DNA from: Linum tenue
Lineage: Eukaryota > Streptophyta > Magnoliopsida > Malpighiales > Linaceae
Direction of reading: 5' to 3'
Assembly (NCBI GenBank): GCA_946122785.1
Contig: CAMGYJ010000010.1
Span: forward strand, 30,235,608-30,299,607
DNA length: 64,000 bases
Shown here: piece by piece, positions 29,850 to 42,049 of the stretch
Layout: the number at the start of each line of letters is the position of its first letter
Numbering within the stretch: the first letter of the stretch is position 1
The notes under the pieces: model-generated
What the model saw: the letters and a program-made list of their open reading frames with translations, nothing else
What the model was told of the DNA's origin: nothing
Databases searched by the model: none
Made by a program: the position numbers and the translations under genes

Positions 29850-32800
29850 TCTTGCTTCATCAATTCTTGTACTGCCTCTGCTTCACGAGCCTGCTCATCA
29901 TGACACCTTCTGCATCTCTCTTGCCAAATATACGTAATCAGGAGACACCACTTGACACCAATCGAACTACTCGGGGATCTCTGCACAGCATTACAGATCG
30001 CCTGCAAAGCCTCTGCCCATGTGGATCTGCATACCAGATCAACCTGCAAGAATCCCTGCACCATCCTCTAACATACTCACAAGTAACAAATAAGTGATCT
30101 CTCGTTTCACTGCCATTACCACAGAGAACACACCCATCATCATTCAACTTCCCCCAATGCAGTAGTTTATTCTTAGTAGTGATTCCATCTAATATAACCA
30201 GCCAGGCAATAAAACTAAATCGAGGCACATAGTTCTGCCCCCAAACTACCTTATACCAGGGCACTTCACTGTATTTGGGACGAAGAGTATTCCAAACCAG
30301 CTTAACCGAGTACTTATCCATAGGCACACCATTCCACAAAGCACAATCACCCTGCCTGATGAGGAAAGATTGTACCTGGGATCGTTTCTTTAAGATTCGT
30401 CGCCAAGCCCAGGAGCTATTAGAATTCTCCTTCATGGTCCAGATGTCTCCTGTCTTACAGCGATAGTGGAGCATCCAGGCAACCCATATAGCCCCTGACT
30501 ACATCATCAGAAGCCACAACAACCTTAGAGAACATGCAGAATTCCAGGAGCTGAGATCACGAATACCAAGTCCTCCCTCTTTTTTAGGTTGAGCAAGCCT
30601 CTCCCAAGCAATCTTAGCCCTACCTGAATCATTCCCATGCCAAAAAAAGTCTATAAAAAGTTTCTGCACTCGCTTACGAATCGTCTTAGGTAGAATGAAC
30701 ACCTGCAGCCAATAATGTACCAGACCTGTAATCACATAGTTGATTAACTGCAACCGACCAGCAAAGGTGAGCTTTTTAGCCCTCCATGAACAAATTCTTT
30801 TAGTGATTGCTGCTGCTAATGCATCACAATCCTTATCTATCAACTTCCCTGATATGAGTGGCAATCCCAGATACCTCACTGGTAAACTACCTTCAGCAAA
30901 TCCTAATAATTCCATAGCATTCTTCTTATACTTGACAGACTCTCCTCCAAAGAAGACCGAGCATTTCACAAGGTTACACTTTAACCCTGACTGCCAGTAG
31001 AACTGATCAAGTGTTTGCTTAATCGCCATTATTGCCCTTGTTGATCCCACTGTGAAAATAAGCAAATCATCCGCAAAACAGAGGTGGTTCAAGGAGATTT
31101 TGCTACATAGAGGGTGATATGGGATCAGCCCTTGTTCTGAGGCTTTACTCAACATACCTGTAAGTCCCTCCATAGCAATTGCAAACAAATAAGGTGAGAG
31201 GGGATCCCCCTGCCTCACCCCCTTCTTTGCCTTAAAAAAGCCTTTCATTCCTCCATTAACACAAATACTAAACCGAGCAGTAGAAACACATGTGAATATC
31301 CAATCCAGATAGCAAGAAGGAAACTCCATCATTTTCATTATCGTAAACAGGTAGTCCCAATTGACAGAGTCAAAGGCCTTCATTATATCAATCTTAATAG
31401 CACATCTAGAAGAAAGCTTCTCTCTATGATATCCACTCACTAGATCCTGAGCCAACATTTTATTATCCACTATCTGCCTACCTTTAATAAATGCAGTATG
31501 GTTTAAGCTGATTATACTAGGCAGAACTTCACTAAGTCTCTTAGCCAATATTTTTGCAATTATCTTGTATATCACATTAATACAAGAAATTGGTCGAAAT
31601 TCTTTAAAGGTCTCAGCATTTAGTACCTTCGGAATCAAGGCAACAGCAGTGGCATTCACTCCACTGAGAAGTCGATTTGCCTCAAAGAAAACAAGGACCC
31701 CTTTTGTTATATCCTCTCCTACAATGTGCCACGTTCTCTTGAAGAAACCCGAGGAGAATCCATCAGGGCCAGGGGCCTTATGGATATTCATATGAAATAC
31801 TGTTTCTCTTATCTCTTCTGCTGTTACTTCCTGACAAAGCAATTCCTTACTCTCCAGAGAGAGTTTTTTGTGAATTATCCCTTTTAAGAATTGGTGATCA
31901 GGTTTGACTTCCAGATTAACTACTCCAAATAGATTCTGATAAAAAGCTACAGCTGCATCAGCCACCTGTTCCACATCCTCTACCAATTCCCCTGCTTCAG
32001 TTTAGATCCATCTTATTGCCCTTTTTGCTGCACTTATTTTCACAGATTGATGAAAATATCTGGTGCCTTTGTCCCCTCTGTTAAGCCCATCTTCCCTGGA
32101 CTTCTGCCAGTATAAACCTTCCTCCGCCTTTTTTGCAACCTCCAATTGAGAGACTAAGTCTTTTTTCGCCCGTAAGTTCTCAGCAGTAGGATCAGAGAAA
32201 CATTCTGCTGCTATTAGAAGAAGCTGCTTCTCTAGCTCCTTTACTTGGGAGCTTATATTAGCAAAATGTTCTTTATGGGACTTAACAAGAGCCTTCTTAA
32301 ACTCTTTGAGTTTTGTCTGCACAATAAACCAGGGATTTCCATGGCAACTAATTGACCATGCCTGCTCCACAACTTGTAAGAACTCATGATGGTCTCCCCA
32401 GAAATCAAAATATTTAAATGGTTTTGAGAGAGTCTTCTCAGAGGCTTTGATTTTAACTAGAATACCACAATGATCCGAGAAAGTGCCAGGGACTGCTTCA
32501 GTGACACAATGGGGAAACACAGATAGCCATGGAACATTCACCAATACTTTGTCTAACCTCTTAGCTATAGGGGTAAGTTGCTGATTATTAACTCAGGTAA
32601 ACAAAGGACCCAGGGTATTCACATTTTCCAACTCCATATTATTCCTCCAATCCTCAAAGTCAGACATACTTGAAGATAATTGTACCTAATTTGAGGCTTC
32701 ACTGGGCAGCATGATTGCATTGAAATCACCTCCAACTATCCAAGGAAGGCCAACCACTTTAATTTGGCCAATTGCAGAATATGTATCCCTGCGTTCTACT

Positions 32801-33134
32801 TCATCATTGGCTCCATACACTGCTGTTAAAAAGAAAGAATCGCCCCCTACTCCGAGACCATAGCATGAATAAAGTTCTTACTCGGTTTCAGGATAGTAAT
32901 TTGAACCTTCGGTTTCCAAAACAACCAGATACGACCTAAATCCAAATCACAGTAGTTCAGATACCTCTCCCAGCCAACTAGAAATCCATCAGAAATTTCC
33001 TCAGATTTTGCTTGCCTCGCACGAGTCTCCAAAATAGCAACTATACTAATATTTAGACATCTCATGACTTGTGTAAAGTCCTTCCTCTTCGAGGATTTGT
33101 TAAATCCTCGAACATTCCAGAATAAGCAGTTCAT
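29850..33134 (-). pseudogene. LINE-2 ORF2: endonuclease, reverse transcriptase, zf-RVT
   Basis: Starts with the ATG at 33134 (MNCLFWNVRG), overlapping the ORF1 stop. The endonuclease keeps WNVRG, ILETRA, GGDFNA and FSDHCG, with breaks near 32847 and stops near 32685 and 32595. The linker reads LNRGDKGTRYFH. A stop near 32003 separates it from a 495-codon open stretch (31986-30499) holding the reverse transcriptase: HKAPGPDGFSSGFF, FRPISCINVIYKI, KIDIMKAFDSVNW, GVRQGDPLSPYLF, CFADDLLIF, RYLGLPL and LTFAGRLQLI. The zf-RVT region follows (30474-29938) with WNTLRPK, FSFIAWL, LCGNGSETRDHLFVTCEY. The reverse transcriptase core looks intact. No RNase H was seen before the poly(A). Confidence 0.92.
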
Positions 33135-34308
33135 GATGAAGACTGGGGCTTAAGCCCCGCCTTTTTGATCCCTCTCTTTGGAGCATCCTGTAACCTAACA
33201 ACTGCCTCCTCTCCATGGTCAGCAAGAACACTAAATGAAGAAGGTGAAACATGTAACACACTGGTAGGGCTAGGTGCAGGAGACCAGACCCGAGGCTTAG
33301 CTCGATGGACTACCCTCTGAAACTCATCTTCCGAGGGCAACTTCGGGGATGAGATTGCTGATGGTAAAGGGGACGAGACCTCTGAGAAGGAAACATCAAG
33401 ATTAATCCCACCAATGGTGATTCTAGAAGAGGAACCAGCCAATGAGGGAGAAGCCTCTTCCAGGTCCTTGTTCTGTTGAATGCCTTCCTTCTCTACCTGT
33501 GGGATAGAAGAGAGTAGGGGCACCTCCACTTCCTCCTCCCTTTTATCATTCAGCACTTGCTGACCTGGTTTAGCCACCCAAACCTGCTACCCCGGAACAA
33601 GACCACAGCAATCTGTGCCAAACATCTTACAAACAGGGCATACTGGAGGAAGGTGACAATAGTCCACTCGCACCTGAATCGGTACATCATCATCAGGCCA
33701 GATCGTCACTGTGTCTGGGAACGGACCCTCCGCTTGCAGCTCCACCAGGACCTTAGCAAACCCCATCCTGTGTCCCAATCTCGTAGCGTGATCAACTCCC
33801 AAAGGGATACCCACCCAGCTTCCAATTCGGCTCAGTCCCTGGAAGTTCACATACTCAAGAGGAACATTCGAAAGCTTCAGCCAGATCGGAAGAGCCTTTC
33901 TGCCTAAATCTTCAGCACTAATTCACGGAGTCCAGGGGCGAAGATACAACAGATTGTTATTGTGAAACCATGGTCCGCTTTCCAGTATCCAGTCGCTTGT
34001 GACGACAGCTGAATGAGAATCAACTTCTCACACAGGAGCGAAACCCTTACCTGACCATCCCTCCCCCAGACTTTATTGGCCCATCGTCGAAGTACCAACA
34101 AAGGAGGAATATCCTGGAGAAATTGACCTACCAGGCAGTGTTTCCATCTAGCAGCCCCTTCATCTCGAACAGTTCTCGGCATCCTCAATCCACCATTCAC
34201 TACCTCAGGCTTAACATAACAGAGTCGATTTGCCTCAGAAATTCCGAATAAACTCACCCATGGCTTTGTCGGGAGTAGCTCAGGCGCCGAATTCGACGAT
34301 GAAGCCAT
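33131..34308 (-). pseudogene. LINE-2 ORF1 (gag-like, DUF4283 and zinc knuckle)
   Basis: Starts MASSSNSAPEL at 34308. The DUF4283-type N-terminal region runs through LVGQFLQDIPPLLVLRRWAN, shifts frame near 33905, continues FQGLSRIGSWVGIPLGVD and VLVELQAEGPFPDTV, and reaches a Cys cluster (CHLPPVCPVCKMFGTDCC). A stop follows (33587), then an acidic Ser/Pro-rich tail to the stop at 33131. ORF1 proteins bind LINE RNA. The ORF1 TGA and the ORF2 ATG share the four bases ATGA. Confidence 0.82.
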
Positions 34309-34480
34309 GAGTCACTGATCAGAGTAGGAAGCAAAGAAAAGAGACGAGGGGGAAGAGAAATCTGCACCAGCTCAGACGCCGGTGCGACGACAAGGGTTGT
34401 CCGGCACAAACCCTAATCACCTGATCGCTCAACTTTCTCTCTCAACTTTCTCTCTCAACTTTCTCCCCCTCTCGATCGAA

Positions 34481-36537
34481 ATTTGCTATTGTTTATCTCA
34501 ATCGAGTTAGGACAAACAAGACCCACTCCTAGCACAATAAATACGTTTTAGCACCATCTCCTTTGAGGCGTGGCGTGTATACCATTCTTTGAAGTCAGGA
34601 TCACATAGGGCCAAGAATGAACTGGTTTTTTCTGGTTGGGCTTCTCCTCAAAGAATGACTTCTGGGTCTCCGTCAGGTCAATACGATGGAGGGTTGGTGA
34701 TTGTGACATTGGGTATGTGTTGTATGGGATCACATTATTGGTATTAGGTGTGAAGATGGCTAGACCTAGCCATCCTTCTCCATTCTCTTTCAACATCAAA
34801 GGATCAAGAGTGAATCCATTGGGTCCTCATTAAGAGAGCGTCATCGGTTCACCATGGAGGTTTCAGATCTTTTGGTCCTGCAACAACACAAACCATGGTT
34901 GGAAGGTGGTTCAAAAATCGAACCAACACGCATGGGACACTAAGTTGTTGGAACCGCTATGGAGCAAAGGAGAAATTATGCAAGTGAGCAAGGGGTAGGC
35001 ATACATGTAAAATGGCCAAGTGGGATACATGAGTTAAGCTAAGAAAAGCATGTATGAGCGTACAATGGGCCATGCTAGTGCAAAAAAAAAAAAAAAATGA
35101 GAACGAGATATCATTGTCATTATGAATGGATGAGTGGCCGCAAATTAGAGGAAAATAAGAGGACAAGCAGTTTACGGCTATATACAAGGAAGAGTTATTT
35201 GGGCCATGCACAAAAGATATATAATCATGGGAGATAATATTACTGGAGGGTGGCGCATACATTGAATGCAAAAGTGTGGCCATTTTGTCCACAATTAAGT
35301 GCCAATTTAAATAAAGTGATCATGCAAGCGAGGCTAATCGAAAGGAGAAAAAAATTTATAATGGTCATTATAAGGTGGAAGGGGGCCCGCAAATTGAGAG
35401 AAGGAAAGGAGCAGGGTTGTAGCCATGTCTTCGCAAAAATAAGAAATAAATAAAATGGCCTCTCAAGGTTTGGTGTGGAGAGAAATCAAGTTAGCATATG
35501 CAAGAGAAATCAAAGTTAGGAGATATAGATAAATCAAAACATAAACAGATTCGTCAAAATTTATCTTTCTCTTTAGAACAGTAACCGTAGCAGTAGTGCC
35601 ACGGACCCTTCATGAGGCTTCTCTGTTAGTTGTAGTTAGTAGTTGTGGAGCTCTCAAGGAATCTCTATAGGAGTAGAGGTAACAGTAACTAAATTCTTTG
35701 ATTTATGCATCGAACACCCTCGTTCGAAGAGTGTTTGAAGAGGCGTGTACCGAGTAACATCGTTTTTTGTTTTTTTTTAAGTCAGGTGCATTGATCACGC
35801 GAAATTCCAAAAAACAGTAAGCATGACACTTTTCCTTGGGTTTTTTTGTTGGAATGTAAAGGATGGTTGTTTCAACAAAATGCCCTGATCATTATCTAAC
35901 ATCACCTTTATAATGGTAATGGGCCAAACACAAGAGAAGGGGGGAAAATTAACATTCATTTCCCAACACCGAATTTGGAGCTTTCCGCATCCCAGCTTCC
36001 TTTTTAACTTTTGTGGGCAGTAAGAAAATGTTAATTTAAAAAAAAAGCCCCCATCAATGAACAAGTATCAGTATAATGGGGCATAACCAAATGCAGGCAA
36101 AAATCGGTTATGAAAAGAATACTACTAGGCTACTACCACTACTAGGTGATCCCAAAATATGCTCAATTTACATACATATATTGAAACTCTGGTAAAACGC
36201 TATCAAAACTTTGGTCAGCTAGAAACCAATTCTCTGATGTTATCACCAAGGACGCGCTTCAACACAAGGCAAATTCAACCTATCGAAGCGCGGTATCACC
36301 TTATGGAGCACATCAAATCTCTGATTTGGTTATCTCTCATCATTCCAGAGAGGAGAGGATTCTGATACAAGAACTAAATATTATTGAACAGACAAGAATG
36401 ACATTGATATTTCAAGAGGAAAGCTGTTCAGCTTGCTTAATTTCTTGGAGGGTATATAAAAGGAGCTGTAGCTGAGAGTGAGACTCTTGATTCATCATCT
36501 CAACAATGTAGAGAAACATAACAGTCCCTACAAAGAA
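34481..36537. other. intergenic DNA without recognised genes
   Basis: No frame with known motifs. A 15-base A run is at about 35081-35096. A TATA-like box (gtatataaaagg) is at about 36452-36463 on the plus strand. Otherwise nothing I can name. Confidence 0.5.
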
Positions 36538-36745
36538 TCAACATTTTACTATGGTTCCTGGGAGGCGAGAACGAATGAATTCACACACTGTTATAAGGAA
36601 ATGAGCAGGCATTGAACGGAGCCGATCAGTACCCAAATCAGCCGCCATAACATCAGCTTCGAGACATAGAACTGGAGGAACCCTAGTATATGATTCTCCC
36701 CAGGTGCCAGGTGAACTAATGGTGCTATCACTATTCACTGCTATG
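36538..36745 (-). other. possible terminal exon of an unknown protein
   Basis: The minus frame reads NSDSTISSPGTWGESYTRVP, VLCLEADVMAADLGTDRL and RSMPAHFLITVCEFIRSRLP up to a stop at 36538, after a possible acceptor (ttgccatag, about 36746). The composition looks like real protein, but I do not recognise it and no upstream exon was found. It could be a relic. Confidence 0.25.
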
Positions 36746-36801
36746 GCAACAATGATATAATATGATATGATTTGTTTATGGTTTGAAAAATAGCAAAACC
36801 T

Positions 36802-36873
36802 TCCATTGTCGTCCAGCGGTTAGGATATCTGGCTTTCACCCAGGAGACCCGGGTTCGATTCCGGGCAATGGAA
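36802..36873 (+). tRNA. tRNA-Glu (anticodon TTC)
   Basis: Acceptor stem TCCATTG pairs with CAATGGA (36866-36872) and the discriminator A is at 36873. The D arm is GTCCAGCGGTTAGGAT, the anticodon loop CTTTCAC carries TTC, and the B box GGTTCGATTCC is intact. The 72-nt length is normal and no intron is present. In the T stem the two strands read CCGGG and CCGGG, leaving one G-G mismatch in the middle, where I expect CCCGG on the 3' side. It may be a slightly decayed copy or a variant. The CAA upstream (gcaaaacc) suits plant pol III starts. Confidence 0.88.
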
Positions 36874-37099
36874 CTTCTTCTAACCGAGTATTATGTTAAT
36901 TACGTTGAAAATTTTATTTTGACTTGCCATCAACACACAAAACTAAAACCCGTTAATCCATTCACTTCCAAGTTTCCAGCGATTTATGTTATTGATCCTT
37001 AATGTACTTGTTTCATTAAGCTCTGTAAACTGTTATTGTTCCTCAATGCTGCTGGTTTATATACCTACTTTGCTTGAATGGTACTTTTTTTTTTACAAT

Positions 37100-37867
37100 C
37101 TCAAGGATTTGGATCCAGTCATGGGGAAGCTGGTTTCTGGCACAGGACCTGGCCACCCAATCCGCCCTTGAGTTGAGCTTTCTATTGAAAAAATCGATCC
37201 TAATCCGAGGGAAAGAAGAGCACAGATGTCTGATGGTTCCGATCCATGCCGCAGCACGCCACGGCCACGGTTCAGGGGATCCATGGACTGCCCTAACAAG
37301 GGGGAGACAGTCCGATCTGATGAGACATGGAGCGTTGAGCTGGATCGCAGAACGAGTTCCCTCTTGGAGGGCCTTGGCTTCCACTTCAAATGGTGAAAAG
37401 CAGTGTAAGGTCTCAGCTTTCCCGTCACATACTTGACCATGGCTGTTGGAAATGACAACGCCATAAGCCGCCTCCTGGGAATCGTGTATGAACGATCCAT
37501 CACAGTGTATCTCAAAATCATGAGTACCTGGCGGTGGTGAAGCTTGATCAGGGTGTGGATTGGGCTGAGGGGGAATGTGGGTTTGCTTCCTCAATGATGG
37601 GCAAGAGTTCCATTGTTGAAAGCTGCAAAAGGCTTGGTTGAGTGTATCCGGCGGCCAAATCCGCTTGTCTCTGAAGATGCTTTCATTTCTCGCCTTCCAC
37701 GTGTGCCACATAAGGTAAATGATTTTTTGAAGTGCGGTTGTTGAGTACCTTTGGCTGAGGGAATGTAACCAGTCCAGCATGTTTGTGAGCTTCTGTGGGA
37801 GACAAAGGGATGGCCATGCCTCTTTCCAACCTTCTGCTGCTAGAGGTGATACAATCCTCACTACCAA
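37100..37867 (-). pseudogene. LINE-3 ORF2 C-terminus: RNase H
   Basis: Open minus frame with IIYLMWHTWKARNESIFRD (end of the zf-RVT region) and then a complete RVT_3 RNase H. All four acidic positions are visible: IHCDGSF, FEVEAKAL, IRSDCLPLV and NSRADWVAR. The domain looks intact. It is cut off from the rest of ORF2 by the gypsy fragment at about 37870. Confidence 0.9.
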
Positions 37868-37869
37868 GA

Positions 37870-38656
37870 CAATTTAATTCAAAGGCCAAGAAGAGTGGTG
37901 TCGATCGAGGATCAAGATTCTGTAAAGATTCGAGGTCGAATCTTCTTCAAGAGAGAGGGAATGATGCGATATCGACTAGCGCGATATTCAATTCTCGTGG
38001 TCCCAAAATGAAGGTTCAAATTCAACGATTTAAGGATCAACTGGGAGCATTCTTGATGGATAAAATGGAGAATGCATTAAGGATCCAGCCTACAACATTT
38101 CTTGGAGCCCAAAACGTCCATTCTTGCTGCCCAAGTCATCCAAATGTGAAAAGGACAAGGCAAGAGATTGCTTAACCACTAAGGAGCTTCCTTAAGCATT
38201 AAAAACGTGTTTGGAGATTACTTAGCTGCTAAGGAGCTTCCTTTGGTCATAAAAACGAGTTATAGTCCTTATTTAAGTAGTATTATGTTTCCTAGTTAGT
38301 TTGGGATTTGTTTTCCTATTCCTTTTAGCTTAGTTTTATGTCTTTGTGACCTCTATAAATAGAGGGTGTAAGACCTACGAATTTGGTACCCAACATTCAA
38401 GTTATCAAGTAAGAGTTTTTACTCGTGTTCCTTTGTGAACGTTTGTGCAAGCTTCTGTCGAGAGTCTCCAGGAGTTTCACGTGTCTCTTATCAACTAGAG
38501 AACGCGTCTAGTTGTGGCGAGCTTCTACCTAATAGCGATTGGCCTTATTCACGAGTGGGTGATTGTTTGATTGGTTTCATATACCAATTGGCCTTTCACA
38601 CGAGTTGGAATCTGTTTGATCGTGTTCCATATCTATCCTTTATTTTCAAGTTGTCA
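37870..38656 (+). mobile_element. gypsy fragment: end of pol, polypurine tract and LTR
   Basis: On the plus strand the frame GVDRGSRFCKDSRSNLLQER is the typical last stretch of a Ty3/gypsy polyprotein. It is followed by the purine tract aagagagaggga (37949-37960) and an LTR from 37962 (TGATGCGATATC) to 38656 (CAAGTTGTCA), 695 bp, with a TATA box ctataaata at 38352-38360. The 5' part of the element is missing. LINE-3 coding resumes on both sides. Confidence 0.75.
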
Positions 38657-41600
38657 AGAAAAGCTTCGAAAAATTCCATAAAAAGAAGGAAGGCTGCGTA
38701 CTTTGATCATATAATCCAAGTTCGAGGGTTTTCTTCGGATTTGGATCATATCAAGAGGGCAGTAGAAAAGGCAGTGCTGAATGGTTTCAACATTTCCCCT
38801 GCAAATAGGGCAAACATTGGATGGAGAGCAACATCGCGCGTGAAGGTTTTCTTTAGTGGCCAGAGCGCCTCTGCTACACTTCCATATGAAAAATTTCAAC
38901 TTCGGAGGCAAAGAAATGCTCCAGAGCCATTTCCACCTTTCCTTAGAGCCTGCTGGAATCTCCTGGAAGTCCCTTTGAGCTCTTCGCTTTTGATTGTGGA
39001 AAGAGTGGAAAGCAGATTTTACTGAGAAAACACCTTGATCAGAGAATCTCCATGCCCAGTAGTCTTTCATGGAAGCTGGTCCGATTGGCGTGCTCAGGAC
39101 CTGTTGAAGTTGCTACGGAGAGAGGAAATCAGCAATAAGCTCGCTCTTCCAAACTCTATCAACCTCGTCAATCCAACTATCAACGGTTGCCGGAAATGAT
39201 GTCTGAGTCGGGAAAAGACTCCCAGCTCTCGCGAACAGCCATGGGTCTTGGAAGGTCCTCGTTGTTTTCCCATTCCCAATCACTCTGATGAGTCCTTGTT
39301 CCATCCTGTTTCTCGCTTCCCAGAGGCTTGACCAGATCCATGATGCTCTCCCTCCTCTTCTTGCCTCCAGGAACTCGGTTCGCGGAAAATACAATCCTTT
39401 AAGCAGCCTAACCCAAAGGGCCTCAGGACTGGTAAGAATCCTCCAAGCTTGTTTGGCCAGCAGAGCCAGATTGTACTCGTGAAAAGGGAGAAAACCGATG
39501 CCCCCTTCATTATTAGGGGCATACAGGATTTTCCCGCTTCTCCAGTGGATTGTCTTCTTTGTGATAGATCCTCCCCAGAAGAACCTCTTTAACATTGAGT
39601 CCATCTTGTTTGTAGTGCTATTGGGAAGCAAAAACAGGCACATTATAAATGCTGGGATGGCTTGGATCACCGCTTTGAGAAGTGTCTCTTTCCCCCCTGG
39701 AGAGAGTAACAGGCTTTTCCATGCTTCACCCTTACTCTCCATTCGCTGAATAAGGAACTGGAAAGTCTCAGCTTTAGATCTTCCCCACTCTGTGGGCACT
39801 CCCAGATACTTGTTATGGCAACTAGATTCTGCAAATCCAATGGTGGTCGTGACTACTTCCTGTTCTTCTCTGCTCACATTAAGGCTGAAGAAAACTGACG
39901 ATTTCTCTCTGTTGACTTCTTGTCCTGTGATAGCTCCATAGTCGTTAAGGATTCTGAAAATATTCTCAGCTTCTGCCGTCAATGCCTCTCCGAAAATAAC
40001 AGTGTCATCCGCAAAAAGGCAGTGCGTGAGGATGGGGCAATGTCTGTTGAGTCTCAGTCCTCGAATCTCCCTGCTCCTTACCAAATTTTCAACAAGGAAT
40101 GACAAAGCGTTTGACATCAGTATGAAAAGGAGTGGAGATAAAGGGTCTCCCTGTCTCAGACCTCGCGAAGGCAGGAAACCGAGAGACGGCTCCCCATTAA
40201 ATAAAACTTGAAAACGGACAGAGGAAACACAGGCACGAACCCAATTGCACCAGATGTCATTGAAACCATAGGCCTGTAGTAGCTCGTTGAGAAACCCTCA
40301 TTCCACCAGGTCATATGCTTTCTTCATATCCAATTTCATCATCATGTCCTTTCGGTTGCCTTTCTTGTGTTTTTTGAAATGGTTCAGTACCTCATGAACA
40401 ATGATTATATTGTCTTGAATCTGCCTTCCCCCTGTAAATGCAGATTGTAGTTCATTCACTAGTTCTGGAAGCCAAGGCTGGAGCCGATTAGTCATGATCT
40501 TAGTGATTATTTTGTATCTAAAATTGTAGCAGCTGATAGGGCGGTATTGTGTAATCATTTCCGGGGCTGCCACTTTTGGGATGATGGTGATGAATGTATC
40601 ATTCCACTCCTCTGGCATTGTGTTATAAGAAAAGAACCCCCGGATCTCATCACACAGGGACTCCCCCAGAATGCTCCAAAACAGTCTGTAGAAGAACCCT
40701 GGGAAGCCATCAGGGCCAGGTGCCTTATTGGCTCCCAATTGGAAGGCAGCTCTCTTGATTTCCTCGTTATGCAAGGGGGCAGTAAGAGCAAGATTTTGTT
40801 CAGCAGAGACCAGTGAAGGGAATCCCTGTAGAATAGAATGGTAAAAAAAACCACCCCTGCTAGTGAATAGTTGCCGATAGAATCCAGTGACCATATCTCC
40901 CAGCTCTTGTTCATTCTCAATCCACACTCTGCTGTCGTTCTTTAGTTTAAAAATCCTGTTAGAGTTTCGTCTTTTGACAGTGCTGGCATGGAAGAACCCT
41001 ATATTTTGGTCTCCCTCCTGCAGCCATGAATTCCTGGATCTCTCAGCCCAGAACTCCTCCTCTGATGCCCAGAGAAGTTGGAGCTCTTGTTGGAGGGATT
41101 TCTCCTCCTCCGTCATCGCCATTGACCTGTTAGGTCCTTGGATAAATTGAATCCTATGTCTGATATCATTCTCCCTCCTGCTCTTGAGTTCCCTCTCATT
41201 TTTCGCCCATCTTGTAAGATTACCTTGGCAATTCAAGAGGGTTCGGTTGATAGATTCCCTTTTACCAGCTGTGGCAGTGATGATGTGACAACATTCTTCC
41301 TCATCCCGCCATCTTTCATCAAATCGAAAGAGGGTATTAACTCTGCGTCTTTTTGGAGTGAGATCAATCCTGATGGGGCAGTGATCCGACTCGACAAAGT
41401 CTTCATGGAAGACTGCTGCAGAAGCATACTCGAGCCTCCAGGATGCAGAGCACAGTGCTCGGTCAAGCCTTTCTCTGATGAGATTGTCTCCTTGTTGTTT
41501 GTTGGTCCACGTAAAAGGCTGGCCAGAAAAGCCAAGATCCAACAGAGAATTTCTCTCGATGAAGTATTTGAAAGGGGCTACATTCTCATTTCTCAAAGGG

Positions 41601-42049
41601 CGTCTCCCCTATTTTTCACACGGCGCCATCGCCACATTAAGATCACCTACTATTAACCATTTTTCATCCTGGATGTCTCTAAGGTTCGTAATTCATTCCC
41701 AGAGCATCCTTCTCTCTACCACCATGGCAGGAGCGTGGATGAAGGTACAAAAGAACACCACACCTTCACAGCAAATAGAAATGTCCACAAAGGACTTACA
41801 CGAATCCAAAATACTGATTGTAATATCATCCTTCCACCAAAGTGCAAGACCGCTTCCTTCAGTTGCAGGGCTCACATACTCCGAGTGGTCGAACTTCAGG
41901 GCTCTTCTTCTACTATCGAGAAATGAATCTTCCTTCTTCGTTTCCATTAGAAAAACCACTGAAGGGCCGAATTTCCGGCATAGTCTGCCGCAGTAACTCC
42001 TTGTAAGAGGCTGGCCATAACCCCTACAATTCCAGCTAATCATTCTCAT
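38657..42049 (-). pseudogene. LINE-3 ORF2: endonuclease, reverse transcriptase, zf-RVT
   Basis: ATG at 42049 (MRMISWNCRGYG), sharing ATGA with the ORF1 stop. Endonuclease: ISWNCRG, FLMETKK, VESDHCPI, with a break between 41693 and 41597. Linker: SWLQEGDQNIGFFH. RT: NKAPGPDGFPGFFY, YRPISCYNFRYKI, MKLDMKKAYD, a stop at 40298, a damaged stretch, then CLFADDTVIFGE, NKYLGVPT and LKRFFWGG. zf-RVT: FFIWKCSRGALATKENLHAR and CPICRGNVETIQHCLFYC. FADD is intact but the palm is split by stops and shifts near 40118-40300. The frame ends at the gypsy insert. Confidence 0.9.

Larger units (their letters stand above)
29657..34470 (-). mobile_element. LINE-2, near-complete non-LTR retrotransposon
   Basis: Flanked by CTCGATCGAA at 29647-29656 and 34471-34480. 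The 3' end carries a poly(A) run (t-run about 29657-29668). The 5' leader (34309-34470) has three copies of ctcaactttctctct. ORF1 (34308-33131) and ORF2 (33134 to about 29900) are both present with a few stops and shifts. About 4.8 kb, close to full length; dead as read. Confidence 0.92.

Noticed and set aside
37795..38175. 126-codon plus-strand gene
   Set aside because: Only the middle (gypsy polyprotein end) is meaningful; the frame runs from antisense LINE sequence into an LTR.
40887..41996. Plus-strand frames of 87-172 codons opposite LINE-3
   Set aside because: The minus strand carries endonuclease and RT motifs; these are shadows.
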